Assembly (NCBI RefSeq): GCF_900176135.1
Contig: NZ_FWWW01000083.1
Location: forward strand, 1-33,182
Direction: 5' to 3'
DNA length: 33,182 bases
DNA from: Hymenobacter roseosalivarius DSM 11622
Lineage (GTDB): Bacteria > Bacteroidota > Bacteroidia > Cytophagales > Hymenobacteraceae
Position numbers and translations under genes: made by a program. Numbering within the stretch: the stretch's first letter is position 1; every line of letters begins with the position of its first letter. Below are positions 24,434 to 31,454 of the stretch, in pieces. A model generated the notes under the pieces. The model did not search any database. It was given only the letters and a program-made list of their open reading frames with translations, and was not told the DNA's origin.

Positions 24434-24994
24434 TTAGGGTAAGTTGGCCGCAGGTTGGGGCGTGAAGATGAGCTTTTCGACCGGAAAGCCAGCAGCTTGC
24501 GCCACGGCAATGAGTTGCTCACGTACGGGCTGAGCCAATTGAGGCGTGCGGCTCAGCAGCCACAGGTTTTCGCGGCCGGGCTCACCTACCAGCGCATATT
24601 GATACTCAGGGTCGAGGTCCAGAATCCAGTAGTCGCCCTCGAAGGGCCAGAAAAAGCTAACCTTGAGCTTGGCATTAGTGGCCGAATCCACCACGCGGGC
24701 CACGCCACGCGCTATTTCCAGCGGGCCGGTTGGGCTGTCCTTGCGGCAGCTGTTTACGACGGCCACTTTCCTATCCGGGCGCAACGTATACTCGGCCGTT
24801 ACGTGCTGGCAGCCTCTCTCGAAGCGAGTGGGAAGGCGGGCAATTTCATACCACACACCCATGTAGCGCACCAAGTCAACGTGCTCAGCGACGGCCAGCG
24901 GCGCATGGCGGCGATTCCGCGAATAAACCAGGCCCGCCGCCGCTACAGTAACGGTGGCGGCGGCAGCGAAAAGAATCGGGCGGCGGGTTTTCAT
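24434..24994 (-). CDS. Bacterial lipocalin (Blc-like)
   Basis: 186 residues. Signature GVWYEIARLPTRFERGCQHVTAEYTLRPD is the first conserved lipocalin region. The barrel continues with LKVSFFWPFEGDYWILDLDPEYQYALVGEPGRENLWLLSRTP, almost a family consensus for Blc. The N-terminus has a signal-anchor or signal-peptide-like segment (KTRRPILFAAAATVTVAAAGLVYS). No lipobox Cys is present, unlike the E. coli outer-membrane lipoprotein, so it is either secreted or inner-membrane anchored. Blc binds lysophospholipids and other lipids under envelope stress. It is the first gene of a pair with bcp. Confidence 0.9.
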   Translation of the reverse strand: MKTRRPILFAAAATVTVAAAGLVYSRNRRHAPLAVAEHVDLVRYMGVWYEIARLPTRFERGCQHVTAEYTLRPDRKVAVVNSCRKDSPTGPLEIARGVARVVDSATNAKLKVSFFWPFEGDYWILDLDPEYQYALVGEPGRENLWLLSRTPQLAQPVREQLIAVAQAAGFPVEKLIFTPQPAANLP

Positions 24995-25020
24995 AGGGTA
25001 GTGCTAGGTAAATGGTGCTT

Positions 25021-25130
25021 AAAATGTCTGTCATGCTGAGCAGCGCGAAGCATCTCGCGGGCTGACGGCTGATTACTATTCTAATTAAACACGCGAGATG
25101 CTTCGCGCTGCTCAGCATGACGGACGTTTT
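25021..25130. repeat. Long hairpin repeat, copy 2 (39-bp arms)
   Basis: The arms at 25021-25059 and 25092-25130 are inverted copies with two mismatches and a 32-nt loop. They share the core GTCATGCTG ... CGAAGCATCTCGCG with the copy at 22896-22991, but differ in the segment between the two core parts and in the outer flanks. It lies between the M23 peptidase stop and the lipocalin start, where it could also act as a transcript 3' end or stabiliser. Confidence 0.88.
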
Positions 25131-25146
25131 GTCCACCAGCCAACTG

Positions 25147-27210
25147 TCAAATCTTGAACTGCAAGATTTTTTCGTTGCCAGCCTGATCCGTCAGGCGTAG
25201 CTCGGCCTCGCCTGCCAGCGGCACTGTTTTATCCTGCGGATCGGTGAATAAGGTAGCGTTTTTGTACTCGTAGCGCAACATACGCCACTGCCCATTCACC
25301 AGTAAGCGGTAGCTACTGAGCCCCGAAAGGTTATCGGCTACCACGAAGGTGAGGCCCGCCGGCGACTTGCGCACCAGCCGCGCAGTAGGGGCGAGCGTAT
25401 CGGTCAGGATGCGAAAGGAGCCGAATATTTTCACGGGAAATGTGATCTGTTCGCCATCCCATTTGCCCCCCTGATAGATACGGGCACCCTTGTAATTAAT
25501 CATATACACGGCGGATCGGGTTTTGTCGGCCACGGCTATGGTCGGCTTCAGGGTAGCTTGCAGGGGCTTAAATAACGGCGTGCGCGCATTATGGATTGTC
25601 CAAAGCCCTTCCTTGTAGCTATTTTGCAGATACAAGGTGTCGAACAGCGTGAGGGGAGAGAAAACCAGATTCTGGAGTCCGTTGCTAAAGGCCTGTTCTG
25701 AAGCAGCCGGAATAAGGGCTTGCGGCTCAAAGGCCTTCGTCAGCTGCCCGAAGCGAATGGAATCGGGCAGGCCGGCGCGCAGATCGTAGAGGTACACGTT
25801 CTCGCTTTGTACCGTGTAGCTCGGCACGACTTCGAGGCGGCGGTTGCCGCGCAACAGTGTAATATTTGCCCCCTGGCGGCTGGTATCCGGGTCGGTGGCG
25901 ACTACCTTGAGAATATTGCGATTGATATCATAGCGCAGGGCCGGCTTTCGCACGCTAGCGTTGCGCGTTTTGTAGTAAACCGGCTTCTGGCCGCGCAGCA
26001 CAAACGTGAAGGGTGTCGTATTACCGTAGGAGTCGCTCATCCGCACTTCCACTGTATAGAGTGAGCCCTCTTCTACCCGCAGCTTGCCCTTAACGCCGTT
26101 GGTAGTATAAATTGGTAGCGTGTTGCCATCGTCCACGAACAGCTTCTCGAAGGTGCGGCCGTTGGTCTGTTGCCACTGGTAGTCAATGTGCTGCGAGATC
26201 TGCCGTGAGTCGCTGAAGGGTACAGCATCGATAACATAGCGGTAGAGCGGCTGCCCATTTACGCGCACTTCCACCCGTTGCAGACCATTGCGGTTAGAGG
26301 CCAGATCGAAGCGGTCGAAGCCCTGAATCAGCAACCCCACGGTCCCGAATGCCGCGATGGTATCGGGGTAGGCATAGGGGGCACCCGGAATGGGAGGCGT
26401 GGGGGGCTTTTTTGGGGTAAAAACAGCCTTATCGAAGCGGCCCGATACGCGGGCCTCAATGCTGAGCGGCTCCACGGCAAAGGCCTGCAGGGTAGGAGCC
26501 ACATGGTCCTGAATCTCAGCAAATCCTCCAAAGCGCAACGGATTCAGCTGCCGGTCTTCCAGGTCGCGCACTTCCCAGTGCAGGTGCGGGCCGCCCGAGC
26601 CGCCCGTATTACCCGACAAGGCTACGATCTCACCGCGCTTTACTACGAACTGGTTTTTCGTCGGAAACAGCTCCAGTTCAAAGGTTTGCTTGGCGTACTG
26701 CTGCTGCCGCAGGAAGTCGGCCACTGGTCCCTCAAAGCGGTTGAGGTGACCATATACCGTCGTCAGCCCATTGGGATGGGTGATATACAGCACATTGCCG
26801 TAGCCAAAAGCCGACTGCTTGAGCCGCGACACGTAGCCATCGGCGGCAGCATACACGGGCAGATCAACCCGGCCATCCGTTTTGATATCGAGCCCGCCGT
26901 GGAAGTGGTTGGGCCGAATCTCGCCCATGCTGCCCGCCAAAAAGTTGGGCTTGCCGGGCTTGATGGGAAACATGAAATAGTAGGCCGGCACGCTATCTAG
27001 AGGCGTGATGTGCCGGCTGGCCTTGGCTGTGGGCACCGCTTGGGTAGTGCGGCGCGGTACAACAGGCCCATTAAACGGGGCGGGCCGCAGACTCATAACC
27101 GTAAGGGCTGCCGCTCCGACCGCCACACCTAACCCACTCAGTTTTATTATTTTACTAACGCCTCGAACTTGGTACTGCACAATTTTCAACCCTTTACTTA
27201 ACAGCAACAT
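25147..27210 (-). CDS. M23-family (LytM) metallopeptidase
   Basis: 687 residues. The N-terminal segment 22-42 is hydrophobic (a signal anchor), so the enzyme faces the periplasm. The catalytic domain (about 75-225) keeps the zinc ligands His104 and Asp108 in HFHGGLD and His211 in GPHLHWEV, plus the catalytic His155 in VYGHLN. It is therefore predicted active on peptidoglycan cross-bridges or peptide stems. The long C-terminal part (about 230-687) is beta-rich, with no recognised catalytic motif; repeated FVLRGQKPVYY, LRVEEGSLYTVEVRMSDSYG and LTDQAGNEKIL segments suggest Ig-like modules. The start overlaps the stop of the upstream FAH gene by 17 nt, implying translational coupling. Confidence 0.88.
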   Translation of the reverse strand: MLLLSKGLKIVQYQVRGVSKIIKLSGLGVAVGAAALTVMSLRPAPFNGPVVPRRTTQAVPTAKASRHITPLDSVPAYYFMFPIKPGKPNFLAGSMGEIRPNHFHGGLDIKTDGRVDLPVYAAADGYVSRLKQSAFGYGNVLYITHPNGLTTVYGHLNRFEGPVADFLRQQQYAKQTFELELFPTKNQFVVKRGEIVALSGNTGGSGGPHLHWEVRDLEDRQLNPLRFGGFAEIQDHVAPTLQAFAVEPLSIEARVSGRFDKAVFTPKKPPTPPIPGAPYAYPDTIAAFGTVGLLIQGFDRFDLASNRNGLQRVEVRVNGQPLYRYVIDAVPFSDSRQISQHIDYQWQQTNGRTFEKLFVDDGNTLPIYTTNGVKGKLRVEEGSLYTVEVRMSDSYGNTTPFTFVLRGQKPVYYKTRNASVRKPALRYDINRNILKVVATDPDTSRQGANITLLRGNRRLEVVPSYTVQSENVYLYDLRAGLPDSIRFGQLTKAFEPQALIPAASEQAFSNGLQNLVFSPLTLFDTLYLQNSYKEGLWTIHNARTPLFKPLQATLKPTIAVADKTRSAVYMINYKGARIYQGGKWDGEQITFPVKIFGSFRILTDTLAPTARLVRKSPAGLTFVVADNLSGLSSYRLLVNGQWRMLRYEYKNATLFTDPQDKTVPLAGEAELRLTDQAGNEKILQFKI

Positions 27211-27808
27211 CCAACAGCTTTTCGTTCTCTATATATCCTTCCAGCCGGTCGCCGATTTGCACGGGCCCTACCCCGCTTGGCGTGCCGGTAAAAATCAAAT
27301 CCCCCATTTTCAGCGTGATAAAGCGTGATATGTAGGCAATCTGGGCCGCAAAATCGTGCAGCATCATACCGGAGTTGCCTTGCTGCCGAACCTCACCGTT
27401 CACTTCCAACCGGAAATTGATGTTGGCCAGATCGGCAAACTCAGCCACGGGCTTAAAGGTGGCAGAAAGCGGCGCCGAGCCATCGAAGCCTTTCGCCAAT
27501 TCCCAAGGCAAACCTTTGGCTTTGGCTTTGCTTTGCAGGTCGCGGGCCGTAAAATCAATACCCAACCCGATAGCATCGAAATAATTGAAAGCAAACCGGG
27601 GCTCGATGTTCTTCCCGTTTTTGCAGATGCGCATCACCAACTCAATCTCGTGGTGAATATCCTGGGAGAAATCGGGGTAGAAAAAGGGCTGATTTCGCTG
27701 CAATAGAGCCGTGTCGGGCTTGGCGAAGATGACAGGCTCGTCGGGCGTTTCGTTCTTAAGCTCAGCTATATGTTCGGCATAGTTGCGGCCGATGCAGAGT
27801 ATCTTCAT
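27194..27808 (-). CDS. Fumarylacetoacetate hydrolase (FAH) family protein
   Basis: 204 residues, the compact FAH form that lacks the N-terminal SH3-like part. Metal ligands: Glu54 and Glu56 in HHEIELVM and Asp85 in GIDFTARDLQ. The second conserved block is AKGFDGSAPLS, and GDLIFTGTPSGVGPVQIGD closes the fold. Members hydrolyse or decarboxylate beta-diketo acids such as acylpyruvates and oxaloacetate; the substrate here is not deducible. It is the first gene of a minus-strand run that continues with the M23 peptidase (17-nt overlap). A promoter with 20-nt spacing lies at 27901-27932. Confidence 0.9.
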   Translation of the reverse strand: MKILCIGRNYAEHIAELKNETPDEPVIFAKPDTALLQRNQPFFYPDFSQDIHHEIELVMRICKNGKNIEPRFAFNYFDAIGLGIDFTARDLQSKAKAKGLPWELAKGFDGSAPLSATFKPVAEFADLANINFRLEVNGEVRQQGNSGMMLHDFAAQIAYISRFITLKMGDLIFTGTPSGVGPVQIGDRLEGYIENEKLLDVAVK

Positions 27809-28113
27809 TTCTGTAGGATGCTTAGTGACTTCAGCTTGGCCTGTCAGCCTAGGGTTTACCCTGAGAAAAAGTGGCTCCCGCAGCCGTAGGCCTGTGCAGC
27901 CAAAATTAGGGCTATTTCTGTGGCATAGGAAATAAATAAGGCCTCTTTCAATTTTATGACTGCTGAGGCCGAGTGGTGAGCCCTAAACATTTACCCCTAG
28001 CGCTATCGTATAGGTGGAAGCTACCAAAGCTGAGCTTTAAGTTAAGTTGGCCTTATAAATGCTATATGCTATGATAGATAAGTGCCATTTTACTCCAAAG
28101 TAACCTCTCTGTC
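27809..28113. other. 305-nt divergent intergenic region (FAH and M48 genes)
   Basis: Holds the FAH promoter (27901-27932) and a predicted leader of about 87 nt for that transcript. The leader has a few short inverted repeats (for example AGGGTTTACCCT) but no recognisable riboswitch fold. The right half is AT-rich and must contain the M48 promoter; no exact TTTG-N20-TAnnTTTG was found there. No coding region is supported. Confidence 0.5.
27901..27932 (-). promoter_or_regulatory. Promoter of the FAH-M23 unit
   Basis: The minus strand reads TTTC (27929-27932), exactly 20 nt of spacer, then TAATTTTG (27901-27908), an exact TAnnTTTG. Only one base differs from the ideal -33 TTTG. Confidence 0.55.
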
Positions 28114-28911
28114 ATGTTTAAAAAGTTTCTTGTAGCCAGTTGCCTGTTTGTGGCAGTAGGCTGCTCTACCGTTCCGATTACGGGCCGTCGTCAGCTTAGC
28201 TTGGTGTCTGATGCCGAGATAAATACCCTGGCTGCCCAGCAGTACCGCGAGGTAATCAGCCAAAGCAAGCTTTCCACTAATTCCACCCAGACGGCTATGG
28301 TCCGGCGGGTGGGGCAGCGTATTCAACAGGCAGTGGAAACGTATTTCCGCCAGCAAAATGCTCAGGATCAGTTGGCTGGGTATGCCTGGGAGTTCAACCT
28401 CATTCAGGACGATGCGCAGCAGAACGCCTGGGCTATGCCGGGGGGCAAAACGGCCGTTTATACAGGGATTCTTCCTATTACGCAAGACGAAAACGGCTTG
28501 GCCGTGGTAATGGCCCACGAAATAGCGCACGCCGTAGCCAAGCACGGCAGTGAGCGCATGAGTCAGGGTTTGGTGCAGCAGCTCGGCGGTCAGGCCTTGG
28601 GGGCTGCCCTTTCGACCAACTCCGCTACTACCCAACAAGTAGCACTGCAAGCGTTTGGCGTAGGCTCGCAACTGGGCCTGCTACGCTACGGCCGCAACCA
28701 GGAATCGGAAGCTGATCGATTGGGGCTTATCTTTATGGCTATGGCGGGCTACAACCCTGATGGAGCCGTGGGCTTCTGGCAGCGCATGGCTGCTCGGAGT
28801 AATGGCGCATCGCCACCTGAATTTCTTTCTACTCACCCCTCCAACGAAACGCGCATCAGCGATATTCAAAGCCTGCTCCCGGAGGCGCGTAAATATTATA
28901 AAGCGCGCTAA
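28114..28911 (+). CDS. M48-family zinc metalloprotease lipoprotein
   Basis: 265 residues. A lipoprotein signal peptide ends in VAVGC (lipidation Cys17). The zinc site is HEIAH (His135, Glu136, His139) with the third ligand Glu197 in NQESEADRLG, all intact. It closely follows the single-domain periplasmic M48 proteases such as E. coli LoiP and the protease part of BepA, which clear misassembled outer-membrane proteins. It lacks the TPR domain of BepA. STHPSNETRI near the C-terminus is a further family signature. The next gene, another lipoprotein, starts 24 nt downstream. Confidence 0.93.
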   Translation: MFKKFLVASCLFVAVGCSTVPITGRRQLSLVSDAEINTLAAQQYREVISQSKLSTNSTQTAMVRRVGQRIQQAVETYFRQQNAQDQLAGYAWEFNLIQDDAQQNAWAMPGGKTAVYTGILPITQDENGLAVVMAHEIAHAVAKHGSERMSQGLVQQLGGQALGAALSTNSATTQQVALQAFGVGSQLGLLRYGRNQESEADRLGLIFMAMAGYNPDGAVGFWQRMAARSNGASPPEFLSTHPSNETRISDIQSLLPEARKYYKAR

Positions 28912-28935
28912 TCCCGACGCTACTGTCTATATCAA

Positions 28936-29520
28936 ATGAAATTTGCCCCCCAGTCCTTCGTACGGCGTGTATTGCCCTCACTTGTTGTGCTGCTGGCTTT
29001 GCTGGCAGCTTGTGAAACCAGTAGGCGTGGCATTCCCGAAATAAATGCGACGGATGCCACTGATCTGGAACGGCGGCAATCAGAAATAATCGGAGCCGAC
29101 GCGCACCACAACAGTACGCTGGTTGGAAGGGTAATAGAAGGAAAGGTGGAGTACGTAGTGCCCCAGGCACAGTTGGCAACTGGTTTTATCCGACAGTTCA
29201 GCGACGGTACGGTTATCGATAAAACTTCCATTCGCAAGGTGCAGGGCAGCCCTAAAGACAAAGCTATCTATTATCTGGTAGGTATGGGACTGCGTAACGG
29301 GATGTACCGCGCGATGGCTATTCCGCTGGAAACTTCCACTGACAACAGCCTGTACCTGCGCTCCAATGCCGAGCGCTATATCGTGACAAGTGTGGGGTGT
29401 ACGTTCTGCTATTTCTCTTTCGAGAAAAGCCGCATTACCGGCACTGAGTGCGAAGAAAACACCGGCGGTAGCCGCTGCGACCTAGAGGTAGAAGGCAACA
29501 ACAGTTTCTTCGCTCGCTAA
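28936..29520 (+). CDS. Lipoprotein of unknown function
   Basis: 194 residues. The signal peptide ends LLALLAAC (lipidation Cys26). I do not recognise the mature domain. It has a central ATGFIRQFSDGTVIDKTSIRKVQG segment, a hydrophobic YYLVGMGLRNGMYRAMAIPLE stretch and a C-terminal part with four cysteines (GCTFC, TEC, RCD) that could form disulfides. It ends NNSFFAR. It is encoded 24 nt after the M48 protease and overlaps the next tiny ORF at TAATG, so the three are probably co-transcribed. It could be a substrate or partner of the protease, but this rests only on position. Confidence 0.78.
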   Translation: MKFAPQSFVRRVLPSLVVLLALLAACETSRRGIPEINATDATDLERRQSEIIGADAHHNSTLVGRVIEGKVEYVVPQAQLATGFIRQFSDGTVIDKTSIRKVQGSPKDKAIYYLVGMGLRNGMYRAMAIPLETSTDNSLYLRSNAERYIVTSVGCTFCYFSFEKSRITGTECEENTGGSRCDLEVEGNNSFFAR

Positions 29521-29618
29521 TGAGCCGCAAGTGGATACTTCGCCTCACCCTCACCGCGCTGGCCCTGCTACTGACCACGGACAAGCGACCGGCGAAAAAA
29601 CTGACCAACGATAAATAA
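29520..29618 (+). CDS. 32-residue hydrophobic small protein, coupled to the preceding lipoprotein gene
   Basis: The stop of the lipoprotein gene and the ATG overlap as TAATG (29518-29522), the classic arrangement for termination-reinitiation. The product starts MSRKWILRLTLTALALLL and ends in a Lys-rich tail (TTDKRPAKKLTNDK). That gives one possible membrane helix of about 12-14 residues flanked by positive charges. The stop TAA sits at the foot of the terminator. It is too short for ordinary gene finding. No family is recognised. The exact coupling and the charge pattern argue for a real gene, but there is no homology support. Confidence 0.5.
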   Translation: MSRKWILRLTLTALALLLTTDKRPAKKLTNDK

Positions 29619-29647
29619 AAAAGGGCCGCTAATCAGCGGCCCTTTTT
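29619..29647. terminator. Terminator of the M48-lipoprotein unit
   Basis: Perfect stem AAAAGGGCCGCT / AGCGGCCCTTTT with a short AATC loop and T5, directly after the stop of the 32-residue ORF. It is symmetric enough to work on both strands. Confidence 0.88.
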
Positions 29648-29653
29648 GTTACT

Positions 29654-29726
29654 GAAGCTGTTTAGGATTTCTCTGGGCGGGTCATGCTTGATCTGGATTG
29701 GGTTTTATGAAATTCTAAACAGCTTC
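29654..29726. repeat. 18-bp inverted repeat with 37-nt loop
   Basis: GAAGCTGTTTAGGATTTC (29654-29671) and GAAATTCTAAACAGCTTC (29709-29726) are inverted copies with one mismatch. It lies between the terminator and the convergent mpl stop (29735). The core differs from the other hairpin repeats of the window. There is no ORF inside. Confidence 0.75.
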
Positions 29727-29734
29727 GCTTATAA

Positions 29735-31120
29735 TTACTTGGCTACGACCTCGGCCAGCTTTGCCAAGTCCAGCCCATCAAATGTGCCCGATGACATCAT
29801 CAGCAGGTTTGCATCGGCCCAGTTCTGCTCGTGCAGGAAAGCGGCCAAAGCGCGGCTGTCAGTAAACACGCGCAAGTCAGGACGTTGAAAAGCAGCGGCG
29901 ACTTGCTCTGGAAGCAAGTCGGGGAGGCGTTTATGAGCCAGCACCTGCGGATTGAAGTACACGATGGCCACGTCGGGCGCGTCGAAGGTGTGGGCGTACT
30001 GGGGCAAAAAAGCCGGATTGAGGCTGCTGAACGTGTGCAGCTCCAGGCAAGCCACCAAGCGGCGTTTTGGAAACTGCTTTTTCAGGGCTGCTGCTGTGGC
30101 TTTGAGCTTGGAAGGAGCATGCGCGAAGTCCTTATACACGACCGAATCGTGGCCGGTCCGCACCAGCTCCAGACGGCGGGCGGCGCCTTTAAAGGTGGCC
30201 AGCGCCTCAAAGAAGTCTTTGCCCTTGATGCCTAGCTGCTTGCAAACCTCTTTCGCGGCCGAGATGTTGCGCAGGTTATGGTCGCCAAAGATCTGAATTG
30301 GAATCTCGTCGTCTTTCTTGGTAAGCAGAAAGGTCTTGCCGTCGCGCACCACATGCTCGTGCGGTCCGTAGCCGATATATGTCACATCCGGGTCAGTGGG
30401 CACGCTCACGAGCTGCACCTGCTCGTCGTCGCGGTCGTAGATAAGTACGCCGGCTTTGGGCGTCATCTCGGCAAAAATGCGGAACTGCTCGCGGTAGTTT
30501 TCCTCCGTCGGAAATACGTTGATATGGTCCCAGCTAATGCCCGAAATAACCCCGATGTGGTGCTGGTACAAGTGGAACTTCGGCCGCCGGTCAATTGGTG
30601 ACGAGAGATATTCGTCACCCTCAATAATGATAATCGGCGCCTCCTCCGTGAGTTGCACCATCAGGTCGAAGCCTTCCAGTTGCGCCCCTACGGCATAGTC
30701 GAACTTGCGGCCGTGATGGCGCAGCACATGCAGAATAAGCGAGGTGATGCTGGTTTTGCCATGACTGCCGCCGATAACTACCCGTTGCTTATCGCGGGAA
30801 GCTTCGTAGATGAACTCAGGGAATGAATAAATGCGTAACCCCAACTCCTGGGCGCGCAGCAGCTCGGGATTGTCGGCCCGTGCGTGCATGCCCACAATCA
30901 CGGCATCCAGGTCAGCGGTTATCTTTTCCGGAAACCAACCTTCGCTGGGGGGCAAAATTCCGGCAGTAGCCAGGCGGCCGTGAGCAGGCTCAAAAATTTC
31001 GTCGTCGGAGCCGGTAACCTGGGCGGCACGGCGGTGCAGCGCCAGCGCCAGGTTGTGCATAATACTTCCCCCGATAGCAATCAGGTGAAGGCGGTGGAGC
31101 GCGGTGGGCGTGGGGGGCAT
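29735..31120 (-). CDS. mpl: UDP-N-acetylmuramate:L-alanyl-gamma-D-glutamyl-meso-diaminopimelate ligase
   Basis: 461 residues from the ATG at 31120. Joins recycled tripeptide to UDP-MurNAc in peptidoglycan recycling. N-terminal Mur domain: LHLIAIGGSIMHNLALAL and VTGSDDEIFEPAHGRL. Central ATPase: GGSHGKTSITSLILHVL (the usual TxGKT variant in which Thr is replaced by Ser-His), EGDEYLSSPIDRRPKFHLY, SWDHINVFPTEENY and GDHNLRNISAA. C-terminal: KDFAHAPSKLKATAAALKK, the Mpl counterpart of the MurC/MurF third domain. The in-frame ATG at 31168 is rejected because a -7 box (31166-31173) overlaps it. It is monocistronic and convergent to the M48 unit. Confidence 0.92.
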   Translation of the reverse strand: MPPTPTALHRLHLIAIGGSIMHNLALALHRRAAQVTGSDDEIFEPAHGRLATAGILPPSEGWFPEKITADLDAVIVGMHARADNPELLRAQELGLRIYSFPEFIYEASRDKQRVVIGGSHGKTSITSLILHVLRHHGRKFDYAVGAQLEGFDLMVQLTEEAPIIIIEGDEYLSSPIDRRPKFHLYQHHIGVISGISWDHINVFPTEENYREQFRIFAEMTPKAGVLIYDRDDEQVQLVSVPTDPDVTYIGYGPHEHVVRDGKTFLLTKKDDEIPIQIFGDHNLRNISAAKEVCKQLGIKGKDFFEALATFKGAARRLELVRTGHDSVVYKDFAHAPSKLKATAAALKKQFPKRRLVACLELHTFSSLNPAFLPQYAHTFDAPDVAIVYFNPQVLAHKRLPDLLPEQVAAAFQRPDLRVFTDSRALAAFLHEQNWADANLLMMSSGTFDGLDLAKLAEVVAK

Positions 31121-31165
31121 TTCTGGAATATAGAAGCGAGGATAAACCGGCGCAAAGCCGGTCGG

Positions 31166-31173
31166 CAAAGGTA
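31166..31173 (-). promoter_or_regulatory. -7 promoter box of mpl
   Basis: The minus strand reads TACCTTTG, an exact TAnnTTTG, 46 nt upstream of the chosen ATG at 31120. The expected -33 position has no TTTG. Confidence 0.5.
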
Positions 31174-31334
31174 CTAGCCCAACGCAGAAGTTGATGCTCG
31201 ATGTCGCGGTACTTGGCTTGCTTCGGGCCGAATCAACACCTGCACTGTTATAAGGGCAGCGCCCGTATTTTTTATCAAGATCAGGTAGCGAAAAGAAAGC
31301 ATTTTTCCGCCTGCCAATTCTGGAAATCTGCTCC

Positions 31335-31342
31335 TAGATTTG
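31335..31342 (+). promoter_or_regulatory. -7 promoter box of dnaB
   Basis: TAGATTTG, an exact TAnnTTTG, about 113 nt upstream of the dnaB ATG. No TTTG at 19-21 nt upstream. Confidence 0.4.
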
Positions 31343-31454
31343 CACCCCTTTGAGCATAAAAAACAGGTAGTAGAGAGAAGACAAGGAACAATAAATCCTG
31401 CGAGTTGCGAACCAAAACCTTCTAAAGCTGACTACCTTGTACCAACACCCAGTG

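Larger units (their letters stand above)
31121..31454. other. Divergent intergenic region between mpl and dnaB
   Basis: 334 nt. It carries the mpl -7 box (31166-31173), a small hairpin in the mpl leader (ACCGGC GCAAA GCCGGT, about 31146-31162), a short GGGC/GCCC hairpin followed by T6 near 31256-31274, and the dnaB -7 box (31335-31342). No coding region is supported. Confidence 0.5.

Noticed and set aside
24455..25039. 194-codon plus-strand open frame opposite the lipocalin gene
   Set aside because: It is fully antisense to a clearly conserved lipocalin, with no domain pattern of its own; it is a high-GC shadow frame that even runs into the hairpin repeat.
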